From Periplaneta americana (taxonomy: Eukaryota > Arthropoda > Insecta > Blattodea > Blattidae): 64,000 bases of DNA. A program made the translations under genes and the position numbers. Under the pieces are notes generated by a model. That model had not been told where the DNA came from, did not search any database, and was given only the letters and a program-made list of their open reading frames with translations. Positions 1 to 11,818 of the stretch are shown piece by piece. Every line of letters starts with the position of its first letter. Position 1 is the first letter of the stretch. The stretch lies in contig NC_091123.1 in assembly GCF_040183065.1 (NCBI RefSeq), forward strand, positions 111,884,821 through 111,948,820. The letters are read 5' to 3'.

Positions 1-1082
1 TTCTAACAAGGAAATAAAAGTGTTTCTGTTCAAGACACTAAGTGACATGGTCCTAATTTTTTTTTCCGTTGTGGACAGGATTCCATATTAGTCAGATGTT
101 AAGTTAAAATGAAATATTTTATCATTTGTATAATTTAAAACAAATGGCATGCTGCAAACTGCCAAATGTACAAAATACTTTTCCATTTAACATTAGTGAC
201 ATTAAATCAGCTTTCTGTCGCTTAGCCTATTCTGTTGGTGAATCAACTTTATGTAAATCTCATTCTCTGTATGAATGTCATCGTAACTCAATAAACACTA
301 TTAAAGTTTACTAATTATGCTAAATTTAATATCTAACATTACACTGTAATACTGTACTGTACCTATATCACTGCACATTATTTAATTGGACTAGGAGCCA
401 ACCATTAGAAGCCTTGAATTCTGACTTATGTAATTTCTTTATCAGTTCAAGGGTTTGCTTTGCAGAACAGATCCTGAAATTGGCATGGTCTTTGAAAGGA
501 CATGAAGAACCCATTCCCACAGCAGTTCATTTATTTCCACATCTGCAGCTCTTTTCTGTTTCCTTTTTGTCACCTTTACTGACCACAAGCCACTCATTCA
601 TGATATGATCTTTATTTTTCAAAGTATTAAACCAGAGTTTTCCTCAACGAACTTCAACTTTATTTCCCATACATTTCATTTCTCATTTACCTACCTTTAA
701 CTCGACAACTTTTACTTCAACACTTAATGATAGTGCCACATTTTTTTTTTCTATCACGAAAATATTACATTTGCTTTTTGCCCAGTTACGACAGTATACG
801 GGTGTGAAGCACTGAAAATCTTTGAAGGGACTCATTTGCCTAATCAACAGGGTAATAAAATTTATGACCGCCAGACCAACACACCCTCGCACCGTCTAAA
901 ATTTTGCAAAGAAAACTTGTTTTTATCTTAGTGACCTACATAATTCGTACATTCCGTGAAATTGCATACTGTTTCAAAATAGTTTACATTAAAATAGTGT
1001 TCAAAATATTATTTCCATTTTTAACAGTCGCAGACAGTTTGCAATCTACCTATTCAGGAAAAATTACACATGTTGTTGTTTT
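1..1082. other. No recognisable gene or repeat
   Basis: AT-rich sequence with short homopolymer runs. The open frames here are short and resemble nothing I know. I see no inverted repeats or RNA gene. Confidence 0.6.
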
Positions 1083-2029
1083 CTAATGCCAAGCATTTGA
1101 CAATAAAGTCATTTGACCTCTTGCACTCCAATATTTTTCAAAGATATTGTCATGGTTAGCCACTGACGCACAGATTTTGAGATGTTCTGAATCCATTTCT
1201 TGATTTGAGTTGCACAATGGACAGTCAGGAGACTGATATATTCCAATTCTATGCAGATGCTTGGCCAAACAGTCATGGCCTGTTGCCAATCTAAATGCAG
1301 CTACAGACGATTTTCGTGGTAAATCGGGAATCAACTGTGGATTATGATGCAGAGAGTTCCATTTTTTCCCTCGAGACTGTGTTGTCAAATTTTGTTTGTT
1401 GAAGTCTAAGTATGTAGATTTAATAAATCTTTTCACAGAGGAATACGTAGATTTAGTAACAGGTCTGTAAGTAGCAGTGCTGCCCTTCTTTGCTAAAGCA
1501 TTCGCATTCTCGTTACCCAGGATTCCACAATGGGATGGTATCCATTGGAATACAATTCTTTTATTGAGTGTTATTAGTTGAGAGAGCATTTTATTTATTT
1601 CTGCTATTTGAGATGAAGGTGTGTGTCTAGAGACTATTGACAGAATAGCTGCTTTGGAGTCTGACAATAGAACTGCATTCCTAAATTTATTGATGTGGCA
1701 GAGAAGATTCCTGAGACTTTCACTTATTGCAGTGATTTCTCCATCAAAACTTGTTGTTCCATATCCAAGAGATCTATAAAGTGAGAAGAGACAGTATGTA
1801 ACACCTGCACCTGCACCTGCACCTTGTTCTCTGGAGATCAAGGGAACCTAATATTAATTGTCTCTAAAGACAATTGTTTCATTATTTCAGTGTTTACTTC
1901 CGATTTCAGTATTTCTTCTGTTAAATTTAGATTATACTCTATATTTAATAGTGTTAAAGGGTTTGGTTTAATTTGTAAGTTTTCTTTTAAATTTGGGACG
2001 TTGATTTTCTGTTTTAATTCTTGAACCAT
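1083..2029 (-). pseudogene. LINE RNase H and C-terminal zinc region (broken)
   Basis: RNase H domain of the same LINE. The open part (1841-1083) keeps the catalytic glutamate in FDGEITAI, the aspartate in LLSDSKAA and the FQWIPSHCGILGNE block. The first catalytic aspartate (the TDGS motif) is missing because of a small deletion at the junction with the upstream frame near 1840. The last acidic site reads GNENANALA, with Asn where Asp is usual. The tail contains ATGHDCLAKHLHRIG and a CPLC..C motif, as in the copy at 21883-22104. A run coding for GAGAGAG near 1800 looks like local slippage. Not functional. Confidence 0.85.
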
Positions 2030-2270
2030 GGATATGAAACTTTTTTGAGTTTTTAATCTACGGAGAGGACTGTATGAATGCCAATTGTTTCCTGGTAATC
2101 TGATAAGTTTTTCATATCGAATCAGTGCTTTTTCTTCTATGCTGTTAATATTAGTGAGGAATCTATTGGAGTTGTTTTGATTCCACCAGTAATGAGCCTG
2201 AGAGCTTGGTTTTGAACATGTTCTATTTCGTTTATGAAAGGTGAAGTAATTAAAATTTCTCCGCAGTATG

Positions 2271-3750
2271 TCAGCACTGGCTGTATAAACATATTGTATG
2301 TATGTTCAAAGTATTTCTAGAGCAACCCCATTTCTTTCCTGCTAGTCTTTTCAGAAGGGAGAATCTTTTACGAGCTTTTTCAGAAATATATTTCAAATGG
2401 TTGTTCCATGTTAACTTACTGTCGAAAATAACTCCAAGATATTTGGATTCATAAGTCCTAGGAAGGTATTGGCCATTGTATTGGATATTGAATTCTCTTT
2501 CTTTTTTACCAAGTGAAAATATTTGGTAGTTATTTTTGCCTAAATTGAGTGTCATCAAATTTGATGTATTCCATTCATGTAGTTGATTTAGAGCTTTAAG
2601 ACTAGAATTTTGTCGCTATGTCTGTGAGATCCGGAAGTCCACAAAACTATAGCATCTGCAAATAGTGCTGTTTTCATGTTTGATTCCTCTAATAGAGAGG
2701 GTAAGTCATTTATATAAATATTGAATAAAGTTGTGCTGAGGACAGCGCCCTGGGGTAGACCTCGATACGTTTGTCTGTAACTAGAAAGTGAGTTATTGAA
2801 TTTAGTAGCAATGAATCTTTGCCTAAGGAATTCTGATATCCATCTGAACATAGTGCTGGAGATACCTAATTTCTGGAGTTTTAATAATAATTTATTTCTC
2901 CAAACAGAGTTATATGCTAATTGAAAGTCAATAAATATTGCCAAGGTATCTTCTTTTTTGTTAAAACTGTCTTTTATTTCTTGGCCAAGGCGTATGACTT
3001 GTTCATTAGTAGAGTGTAGTTGTCGAAAGCCAGCTTGTCTTGGTGATAAAAGATTTTGAGATTCTAAATACCAAGTTAATCTGTTGGAGATCATTGACTC
3101 CATAGTTTTTGCTATCATGCTTAATAGTGCTATTGGTCGATAACTATTAATATCATGAGTAGGTTTCCCTTTTTTCTAAATTGGTACAATGATTGCTTTC
3201 TTCCAAGCTGCAGGAATTGAGGTGTTCCATGATAAATTGAAAATGGATAAAAGTACAGACTTGGCTTTTTCCCCCAAATGTTTCGAAAATTCTGAATGAA
3301 TGTTGTTGGGACAAGGAGATTTCTTGGTTTTTAAATTTTGTATAGCTATACTTAATTCTTTGGAAGTAAAATTTTGATGGAATATTTCAGGTTTTGTGAT
3401 ATTGGTTTTATTATATTTATGTAATTCTCTTTTGATAAATTTGTCAGTTTTTTTTTTTTTTGGGGGGGGGGGGATGTAATCTGTGAGAGTTTGAGTAGTG
3501 TTTATTAAATGCATTTGCTATATCTCTACTCTCTGTTAGTGTTTTGTTATTGTCAATAATAGGTTGGCTAATATTTTCCTGTGTATTGGAAATATTCTTC
3601 AGAAATGTATATGTTTTAGCGGTATCGGTTCTGTAATTAATATTTTCAATAAATTTATTAAAACTGTTCTTTTTTGCTGTTATGATTGCTTTTTTAAGAA
3701 TAGCAATCTTCCTCCTCCAATCTTGAGTATCTTCTGGTGTTACACATAAA
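2271..3750 (-). pseudogene. LINE reverse transcriptase part (broken)
   Basis: Reverse transcriptase region of the I-type LINE. Readable blocks include a KKSPCPNNI-type motif and AAWKKAIIVPI (3514-3176), the conserved QAGFR and LPQGAVLSTTLFNIYIND blocks, and the palm motif (3118-2588). The palm motif reads FADAIVLW where active enzymes have FADD, so the second metal-binding aspartate is an alanine and the copy cannot polymerise. A further block from 2558-2271 carries the SKYLGVIFDSKLTW motif of LINE RTs. Frames change around 3176-3118, 2588-2558 and 2271. Upstream of 3514 the minus strand still reads as LINE linker to about 3745, after which similarity stops. Confidence 0.85.
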
Positions 3751-3754
3751 ACAT

Positions 3755-4913
3755 ACGAATTTCGTCGGAACCAATAAATTGTTTCGAAACAGACAGGATT
3801 TCGGATTATTCAGGTTCCCATTTTAACAGGTTTCATTGTATGTCTACAGAATTGGTACCTATTTCTTTACTATTGCGTTATCACATTAAGGTACAAATGT
3901 ATATTTACATTCTTGGGTTCTAGTCTAGTCATAGGCATACATATTGTGTATGAAAAAAAAAAGATGAGTGTCGACGCCAATTTCACACCTAAAATAAGGG
4001 TCGAAAACTGCTGTGAAAGTGGTGATGGCAGGCGGAACTTGACTTTTTTTTCGAATTTTTCGGCCAGAAATAGACAAGGTACTTAGCCTAAAGTAAATAA
4101 TTATCACTTTAGTTATACTCTGTATATAGGCCTAATATGCTTTAATCTGACTTTGCAAGAAAGAGAAGGGGAACAAGCACGCATTTTACGAGATTACTGT
4201 TAACCTACCGGTACTTGAAAGGTTAGCATGTCTGAATCTATAATGAAGATCTACAAGCATATGTTTTGCTTACATTTTAAAATTACTGCTGTTTGGAATA
4301 GATACTTTGTCAGAACTATGAAACATGAGGTTTATCTGGTACATTTCAACATGTTAGTTTTCCTGCCCTTATTAATTTTCTTTTAACGTCTTGTATTTAC
4401 ACATACACGTGCAATCTGCCAAAATTAACAGCTCTCAGATTCAAGTGTTCCTGAACTCTACCTTTCTCTTATGGGAATTCTCCTATTATGGAATAAATTT
4501 CATTTTCTAAAATATCATCTCAAGATCTATGTTGCTATACCCATTGTAATTTAATGTTTATTTCATTATTATGTCATGTAGTATCTATGTACGTGTATTT
4601 TTGGAAAAATCTGAAAGCCTGGTGCAGCTAAGTTCTTCATGTGGTGTCGAATGAACATACTGTAGGGGAGGGAGGTTCCTATAACATGTGACATTGTAGG
4701 TTTTTTAGACGAAAAAGCGGGAAAATGTTCAAATTTTCACTTCATTTAATATATGCAAGGCATAACAAAAGCCTAAACCAACCTGTCAGAGATTCGTATA
4801 TGTGAGACATACGGAAAGACTAACCTAACTAACCTGTCACAGATTCCCGCACCGTGGAACTTAGAAAAAAAAAAATGATAGTTGGAAGTTTCAGTGTCGC
4901 GTGCTAGGCCTAT
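3755..4913. other. No recognisable gene
   Basis: Unique AT-rich sequence. A short direct repeat around the words taacctaacc / cctgtcac occurs at 4776-4850. Nothing here can be assigned to a gene or element. Confidence 0.5.
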
Positions 4914-4927
4914 AGAAAAGCTCTATA

Positions 4928-5172
4928 GTCCACACCTGTGGAGTAACGGTCAGCGCGTCTGGCTGCGAAACCAGGTGGCCCGGGTTCGAATCCCGGTCGG
5001 GGCAAGTTACCTGGTTGAGGTTTTTTCCGGGGTTTTCCCTCAACCCAATACGAGCAAATGCTGGGTAACTTTCGGTGTTGGACCCCGGACTCATTTCACC
5101 GCCATTATCACCTTCATATCATTCAGACGCTAAATAACCTAGATGTCGTAAAATAACCCAATAAAATGAAAA
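4928..5172 (+). mobile_element. tRNA-headed SINE, family A, full copy
   Basis: A short element with a tRNA-like head carrying an A-box-like block (gtggagtaacggtcagcg) and a clean B box (gggttcgaatccc), then a family-specific body containing ttacctggttgaggtttttt, ctgggtaactttcgg and the 3' block aataacc. It is flanked by a perfect 14-bp target duplication, agaaaagctctata, at 4914-4927 and 5173-5186. The pol III boxes imply an internal promoter. Other copies of the family lie at 19105-19368 (minus), 47131-47395, 50650-50800 (fragment, minus) and split at 54368-55620. The perfect duplication suggests a fairly recent insertion. Confidence 0.92.
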
Positions 5173-5186
5173 AGAAAAGCTCTATA

Positions 5187-6374
5187 AGGGATGGACGACG
5201 GAAACCGGCCGCTACCTTTCAGATTGTGGGATATTGGCTTTACTGCTAAGGATTCAGCATTAGGTGACACCTTTTACCTATACACAGAAACAAACATAAC
5301 TTAATTTAACCTCCTCATGACCGTAGTAACCTGGAGACTAGCTATTTATGGATTATTGCAAAAGTTATATAAAGTTTCAACATATTTAATGAGCTACATC
5401 TAGGTCAAGAACTTAGTAATACGACATTTAGAATTAAATCTATATATGCTAATCAAGATTCCTAGGAGTGAAGATTTACAGAGTAGTAGCCAAGATAGCC
5501 TACATTAAATAGAACACCGGAAATGCACACGAGGTTAAATTAAACAAGGAATTTCGACATAATCAGCCGAACGATTTTATTAATTCTAATGTCAACAATT
5601 ATAAACTGAAGAGTTGAACGCAACAATTACTTAAATTGTAAAATTTAATTAACGAATAAAGAAAATATTGTTGCATCAAATAAACTATCTCAACCAGTAG
5701 CCTTCACCCTAATCCTTTCATCAAAAGTCCGCCAATTCAGAACCAGTTAATTCAGACTCTTATTATTTCCCACGAGACTAAATGTCGAAAATTAACGCCT
5801 TTAATCATTTAACAATAAAGCAATTAGTACACTGCATATCGTTCTAATCCTACAATTTCCATTAAAACTGCTAACGTGCACACTTTGCAGTGGGTAGTGA
5901 TGCAGGAACAGATGGATAGCGAAATTCATGCTAAAAAATACAAATAGAAATAAACCAAACAGTAATATAATGTGGAATATTAAAATGAGGTGCTCACAAG
6001 TTTCGCTAAATCTTGTTTATATAAATTTGGTTGACCAGTCGTCACACCACTTCCTTCTCCACCAGCCATCTTGTTTCTTGAAAGGTATCCCGCCGATATG
6101 CTACCGCCTCTACCGAAAGGTCCTTCACGTAGTTGTTTTCGTTTGGGAAAAGACGCTATGCTCCGAGAGCACGAGAGTCATCTTCTTTAACGGCTTTCTT
6201 ATCCCTTGATTGGGCATTTTTACCTTTAAAACAAAGCAGAAGAAAGCCAGAGCCACCTTTCACTGTCATATATTTTGTAATAATTATATTTTATAAAAGA
6301 TATTTGTCAAAGAATTTCGATAGTGTAATACCAGCTTTGAAGAAATTTAAAATAAAATAGATAAATAGTGACCT
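5187..6374. other. No recognisable gene
   Basis: AT-rich sequence with no coding similarity I can name. The short open frames around 5928-6360 show no known domain. Confidence 0.5.
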
Positions 6375-6665
6375 CGGACAGGTTCTGGCTGATATGCACA
6401 GTACCTACATCTTTTTTCAGACAGTAGGCCTACATCTTGGTACATCTCACTTGACGATATGTATCAGAGGAAGAACAATTGTTTGTATGCATCTGAAGTC
6501 GGACTATATAATGTAGCTAGTCGGCGATGTATGCAATGGAAGGGGAAAGGAACTGGCCATCCTACCCCATTACCTCCTGGCCTAGTTGCCTCATAAGTGG
6601 TGGCTTCTTGGTATCACTTGTGAGATTCAGACCTGTCTTCGGACAGTTGAGTAAACAATAACTAC
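6375..6665 (+). repeat. Dispersed repeat family F, copy 1
   Basis: Shares long blocks with 18705-18915 (opposite strand) and with both arms of the foldback at 58905-59400. Shared words include catctcacttgacgatatgt, gatgtatgcaatgg, cctggcctagttgcctcat and cagacctgtcttcggacagt. It has no coding capacity. It may be an arm of a foldback or MITE-type transposon. Confidence 0.75.
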
Positions 6666-7019
6666 ATAAATTTTGAGTCAACAGTACTATTTTTTAAAAC
6701 TGTACAAACCCAGAATCAAAATTTGAGCCACCTGAATTTTTAAAGTTTCAATTATAATATATGGTACCGTACTGTGCATGCTCAGGACCAGTACTTTGTA
6801 AACATGCACAGGGATGTTATAATTGGAACTTGGAAGATTAAGGTGGCCCATATTTTGTTTCTGAGTCTGTATGTAGGCCTATGTACAGCTGGGAGATCTT
6901 TTTTTTTAACAGAAATTTCCCATAAATAATGGTTTTCCTTCATCCAATCTTAATTTTAGGTCTCCATAAATCTGTCTGCCATATCTTCTCCTGTAAGTTC
7001 ATGATTGTTCATAATATAA

Positions 7020-7800
7020 TTATACATACATAAGTGTTCTGCCCATAGGCAAGTCTTTCACTGCAAACCCAGCATTATCCAATCTTTCCTATTTTCTGCC
7101 TTTCTTTTAGTCTCTGCATATAATCCACATGTCTATCATCTGATATTTTCTTCTGTACCGAACTCTTATTCCTTTCACCATTCCTTCCAGTGCTTCCTTC
7201 AGCATGCAGTTTCTTCTCTGCCGGTGACCCAACCAATTCCTTTTTCTCTTTCTGACCATTTTCAGCATCATTCTTTCTTCACCCACTCTTTCCAACGCAA
7301 CTTCATTTCTTATTCTGTCTGTCCATTTCACATCCTTCATTTTTCTCTATATTGCTTTCAAGTGCTTCTATTCGTTTCTCTTCATTTCATCGTAATGTCC
7401 ATGTTTCTGCCCCCATACAATGCCACACTCCGCACAAAGCACTTCACTAATCCCTTCCTTAGTTCTTTTTCCAGAGGTCCGCAAAGATGCTCCTTTCTCT
7501 ATTAAAAGCTTCCTTTGCCATTGGTATCCTCCTTTTGACTTCCTGGCAGCAGCTCATGTTACTACTTATAGTACATCCCAAGTATTTGAAGCTGTTCACT
7601 TGCTCTTCTACCTCATTTAGAATTCGCAAGTTTACCTTCTTTATTTTTCTTGCGACAACCATGGTCTTCGTCTTGTTTGCATTTTTCTTCATCCCATACT
7701 GCTCACAGCTGTTATTTAGCTCCAGTAGCATATTCCTTAGTATCATCTCCTCTTCTGCTAATAACACCATATCATAGCAAATCTTATGCACTTTATTCTT
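7020..7800 (-). mobile_element. RTE-type LINE 3' half (minus copy)
   Basis: Minus-strand fragment of an RTE-type LINE. It covers the RT region just after the palm (NANKTKTMVVARK, SFKYLGCTISSN, AMAKEAFNRERS-type blocks at 7791-7459) and the C-terminal WTDRIRNE / RKRNWLGH region (7340-7107), ending near 7020 in the conserved 3' end also seen at 23182 and 31330. The palm motif region is altered (CYDMVLLAEEE). Frames are broken. The same stretch of the LINE is present in the opposite orientation immediately to the right. Confidence 0.85.
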
Positions 7801-7829
7801 CTTCCTCCTATCCTAGATCGTGATCTGTG

Positions 7830-8258
7830 CTCCTACTTTTACAATAAAGTGCATAAGATTTGCTGATGATATGACACTGTTAACAGAAGAGGAGACGATA
7901 CTAAGGGATATGCTACTAGGTCTAAATGACAGCTGTGAGCAGTATGGGATGAAGATAAATGCAAACAAGACTAAGACCATGGTTGTCGCAAGAAAAATAA
8001 AGAAGGTTAACTTGCGAATTCTAAATGAGGCAGTAGAGCAAGTGAACAGGTTCAAATGCTTGGATGTACTATAAGCAGTAACATGAGCTGCAGTCAGGAA
8101 GTCAAAAGGAAGATAGCAATGGCAAAGGAAGCTTTTAATAGAGAAAGGAGCATCTTCTGCGGACCTCTGGAAAAAGAACTATGGAAGAGACTAGTGAAGT
8201 GCTTTGTGTGGAGTATGGCATTGTATGGGGCAGAAATATGGGCATTACTACGAAATAT
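7830..8258 (+). mobile_element. RTE-type LINE fragment (plus copy)
   Basis: Starts at the same point of the LINE as the minus copy: IKCIRFADDMTLLTEEE, with an intact FADD palm motif. It continues through NANKTKTMVVARK, the frameshifted CLGCTISSN block (8056 on), and ALYGAEIWALL, ending at 8258. Its end abuts an unrelated minus-strand LINE tail (8262-8470). Together with 7395-7800 it forms arms of about 400 bp separated by only about 30 bp. Confidence 0.85.
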
Positions 8259-8261
8259 TTT

Positions 8262-8470
8262 TTTCTTTAATTACTCTGTCAGTCCATTTTGCTTTTGATC
8301 TTTATTTTCGTCTGTTGCCTTCTGAATGACAATTTCAAATTTTCTTTAGCATTCTTCCTTCCGACATTCTCATAACATGTCCATACCGTACCACCTCATT
8401 CTTGTCTCTTCTATCACCTCCAAAACATTAATTTTAACTTCTAATACTCTTCATATAATGGTGCTCTGAA
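8262..8470 (-). mobile_element. LINE C-terminal fragment (minus)
   Basis: Read on the minus strand, this gives the blocks VRYGHVMRMSEGRMLKKI and KAKWTDRVIKE. These are typical of the C-terminal end of RTE-type LINE polyproteins, where GHVxRM is followed by a basic stretch and WTDxIxKE. It ends in an A-rich tail at 8262. It is frameshifted and contains stops. It differs in sequence from the neighbouring RTE copies, so it is a second subfamily. Confidence 0.6.
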
Positions 8471-8479
8471 TCATCCCAA

Positions 8480-10208
8480 CTTGACATTTTTCATTTTAAT
8501 TTCATTTATTTAATTGTATTCCATAGATCTTACATTAGCATTTACGTTTTAAGATGTGGAACAAATCAAGAGATAACATTTTTTGGCGAAATGGTCACTT
8601 TGTGCTGATTTGAAATATATTTTATATCCCTTAATAAAGATATTCCTTAAGGACCGAGAGACAAAAGGGATCCACAAATACTGTACTATTGTGGGACCAA
8701 AGGAATCATAAACAACTGTTTGGGGCTACATGCACTCAAAGCTACATATGAGTACGTTAAATTAATTCCGTTCGTTAATATCATAGACATTTGTATAGAT
8801 CTTACCTGCACTGTACTCTTGTGGAGCTAGAGTGACCATATGCCCCAGTTAATCGAAATTGTTCTAGTTTCAAGGCACGAAAGTTTTCCCGTTTTTTTTT
8901 AGTTCAACAGTAAATCAATTTACGATGCTGCAGTTGAATATTTAATTTTCTTGGTATAATAGCCTATAGCTACCAGTACTGAAACTTTCCCACATTTTCA
9001 TAGACATTGCTGCAAGAACCACCAAATTGATCAGTAGTTGAAAACTCTGTTAAATATCAGTAGTTGAAAGATAAAGATAATGTTGTAGACGACAATTCAT
9101 TCTTTAAGGAAATAATTCATATAAAGTAATTTCTGCAAAATAAATAAATAAATAAAGCCAGAGTTGAAGCTATGACTGAATCACAAATTTTACATAGGAG
9201 TAAAACGTCACGTCAACAAGTTGAATGTTGACGATTGTTTTTTATTTGCGGGTGTTAAAATGTTTTAGGTGCTAGAAATTAGAAATATAAAAAGGCGAAA
9301 GTAGTCGAGTTTTTTTCTGTCTTTGTGAATCCTCTTCTGCCTTCTTCCATGTTCGGTTTTCTTGCTTTTGTGAGGCAGTTAGTCTTCATATCAAGAAGCT
9401 GTAAGATAAAATTTTATGTAATATTGGTTGATGATTAGATTTTTTATTTCTGCTTGTTGTTAGACACTGTTAGAAGCTTTGTAAAATAGTGTTTGTTAGT
9501 GGTTCACGAGATAATATTAAATGTTTGAGATAGTGAATGTGTGGCCACCATTCTGGCAGTTTTCAAGATCTTTCATGACTTTTTTTTAGTGTATAGGCTA
9601 AGCATATTCCTTACTTTTCAAATAATGTATCATTCATAGTTCTAGTCAAAGTAGGTGCAGAGAATCCTTGGGTGCAGAGCACTGTAAATAAACAGAGGTA
9701 CTGGTAGCACGATAGTCTGACACTGCGTGTGTTGAAGTGACCCCATCCCATGGGTACAGAAATAGAGATTTTATTTAAAAAAATGAAATTGACATAGAAT
9801 ACTGGGATGAGCTACTGGCTCATAAAAAATGGTGTTTTCGTAACTCTTGCCATTGGCGTATTGGTAAATGATTCAGTGAATTCCTAAACATAGCACAATA
9901 CCGGTACCGGTAGTTCTTCTCACTCTCAGCACTCAATGTATACAGAGAATTTTTAGTCTTATGTCTTCACTGAGAGAAACAGGTTCAGTACCAGGAGCAT
10001 TAAATTATGTTTTGCTCACTTGTTTCAGCTTCAGAAACTTTAGTTGCAGTAACATTTATAGTTATTTACTTGATAAAACTGATTTATTGAATGTGATAGA
10101 GATTTAAAACATGACTGGAGTAATGTCCTTGCTCCATACAAGAGAGAGAGAGAGAGAAAAAAAAGAACTAGCACATATGTTTCGACACAACTTTTGTTCA
10201 TCACCTAA
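8480..10208. other. No recognisable gene
   Basis: AT-rich unique sequence. It holds an (AG)n run at 10141-10156 and several copies of the word accggta. No coding or repeat identity assigned. Confidence 0.5.
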
Positions 10209-11461
10209 TACAGCGTGATTCACGAAGTTTTACCACCACTTAGGGAGGGCCTTCCTAATGTCAAATGGAGCAAAAAACATAAATAAAAAATAGGGTCTGG
10301 TTTATAGTTAAGTCGCTAGAGGTAATTGAAAATTTGACATTAGAGGCAATATTTAATAATAGCACTACAGAAAACACAAAAAAATGGATATAGTTCCCAC
10401 TCTTGTAACTGTAGGTACTTTGTTGTAAACTTCATTCTGCTCATCAACTCTTAATTTTACAAGAGATTTTCAAACGTGTCTCCTACATCCACACACTTGG
10501 TCGCATGCTTGTGAGTCACACGCGTCACATTCCTTAACTTATCAGTAGATCTCAGATTTTTACGCAAATGCCTATTTAGTTCCTTTAGGAAAATGTGCAA
10601 AATAATTACAGATGTTTGCAATTTATGGAAAATTATACTCATTGGGAGCAGTTTTATAGTGCCTAAAATTACCTAAAATGGGGGTCAGTGTCTATTTCTT
10701 CTTTTTTATGCCTAAACCTGCCTAAACAAGTAATTTTAATTTTTTTTTTTAAGAATTTCAAGAACTTTTAAGAATTAATATTATAGTTTACTTAAAAATT
10801 ATTTATTTTAAAATTTGTCTCATGCATGGAATGACACCACATGTCGTGTGAAGATTACAGGCGAATTCGTATCAACAGTGAAAAGCTAATTATTTACAGC
10901 TGGCCGCCAACAATTGATATGTTTCTGATTAACGTTTTAACTACCAACCGTTTTGAATGCTTCAATGACAATGCGCATTTCATTTCTAGTTTTCTTTTCT
11001 ATGTGTATGGTTTAGTACTCATATCCTGTATTGTATTAGTTGCATTGCATAGCAGTGTGAAGAGAAACAATGCCGAAAGACAAGTGTTAGAAAGCTTCTT
11101 TAATTCGTTCCTGGTTAGTGGATTATAATCATCTTATTTACGACGGGAAAATAATTTTTTGTTGTTTATGTAACAAACAGGTAAGAATTAGACATTTTCT
11201 TGTTATGGTTGGCAAACTGGTAACAAATTTATTATAGACCCGTCGCTCTAATTTCTGGCAGCCAATCACGTTGCAGGTCGGCTACATTTAAACGTGTGCG
11301 TCTTGTGATTCGCTGATGATGACGTCATGCATTTCCTAAAGCTCGATAAATACTTAATATAATCTCCCGCCATTTTGACTCTTTTGTTGGTGTTCGCAGA
11401 AAGCACACGAGGACATTATTTGCCGCTCAATTATTTTCTCAATTACAGTGCATTTGATTTA

Positions 11462-11652
11462 TTGTCATAGGAGCTACGACATGATAATGTTTAACGGTGT
11501 AGCAAATAGATTCCTCATCTGATAGCTCGGCAACGAAAGAACAAAAATGGCGAACGATACTACCTACCTAGACTTTATAGAGCCTTCACATCCTAAGATG
11601 TAAGCAAAGAGGAGGAGTCATGCCGGGAATAACAGTGTTGCGACTATAGTTT
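11462..11652 (+). repeat. Dispersed ~190-bp module, copy 1
   Basis: Closely matched at 24344-24533. Shared landmarks in order: cataggagctacgacatgat, aatgtttaa.ggtg, caaaaatggcgaacgat, actttatagagcc, gtaagcaaagagg.gga and gactatagt. Here it lies inside the intron of the hAT transposase pseudogene. Its nature is unknown. It could be an internal part of a MITE or an old exapted sequence. Confidence 0.7.
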
Positions 11653-11751
11653 CCAGCTTATTTAAGGATAACACCCGGCCACAAATTAGCCTAAGTCTAT
11701 TTTTAAGGAATATAAAATCGTAGACCTTTTCTTCTCTGGAGTTATAAAAAT

Positions 11752-11752
<1 letters not shown>

Positions 11753-11816
<64 letters not shown>

Positions 11817-11818
11817 TT
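11753..11818. repeat. (TTA)n microsatellite
   Basis: About 20 uninterrupted TTA units inside the hAT intron. Confidence 0.95.

Larger units (their letters stand above)
1083..3750 (-). mobile_element. 5'-truncated, decayed I-type LINE
   Basis: A non-LTR retrotransposon remnant read on the minus strand. Moving down from 3750 it shows the linker before the reverse transcriptase, the RT fingers and palm, the thumb/connection region, and an RNase H domain with a C-terminal zinc-finger-like tail ending at a stop near 1083. The RNase H domain points to the I superfamily rather than Jockey. The gag ORF, the endonuclease and the start of ORF2 are missing, so the copy is 5'-truncated near 3750. It is broken into at least five frames (3514-3176, 3118-2588, 2558-2271, 2029-1838, 1841-1083). 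A related but distinct copy lies at 21385-22104. Family call is firm at superfamily level only. Confidence 0.85.

Noticed and set aside
3465..3480. Poly-T/poly-G tract as a possible structural element
   Set aside because: A simple homopolymer pair inside the decayed LINE, which shifts its frame. No evidence of function.
1083..3750. Domesticated RNase H or RT host gene
   Set aside because: Catalytic residues are lost (FADA, missing TDGS) and there are several frameshifts, so it is ordinary LINE decay.
4940..5003. Possible true tRNA gene
   Set aside because: A and B boxes are present but the cloverleaf is incomplete, the element continues into a SINE body and has its own target duplication.
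4882..5133. Open frame with a plausible protein start
   Set aside because: It is the SINE at 4928-5172 read through, including the tRNA-like head.
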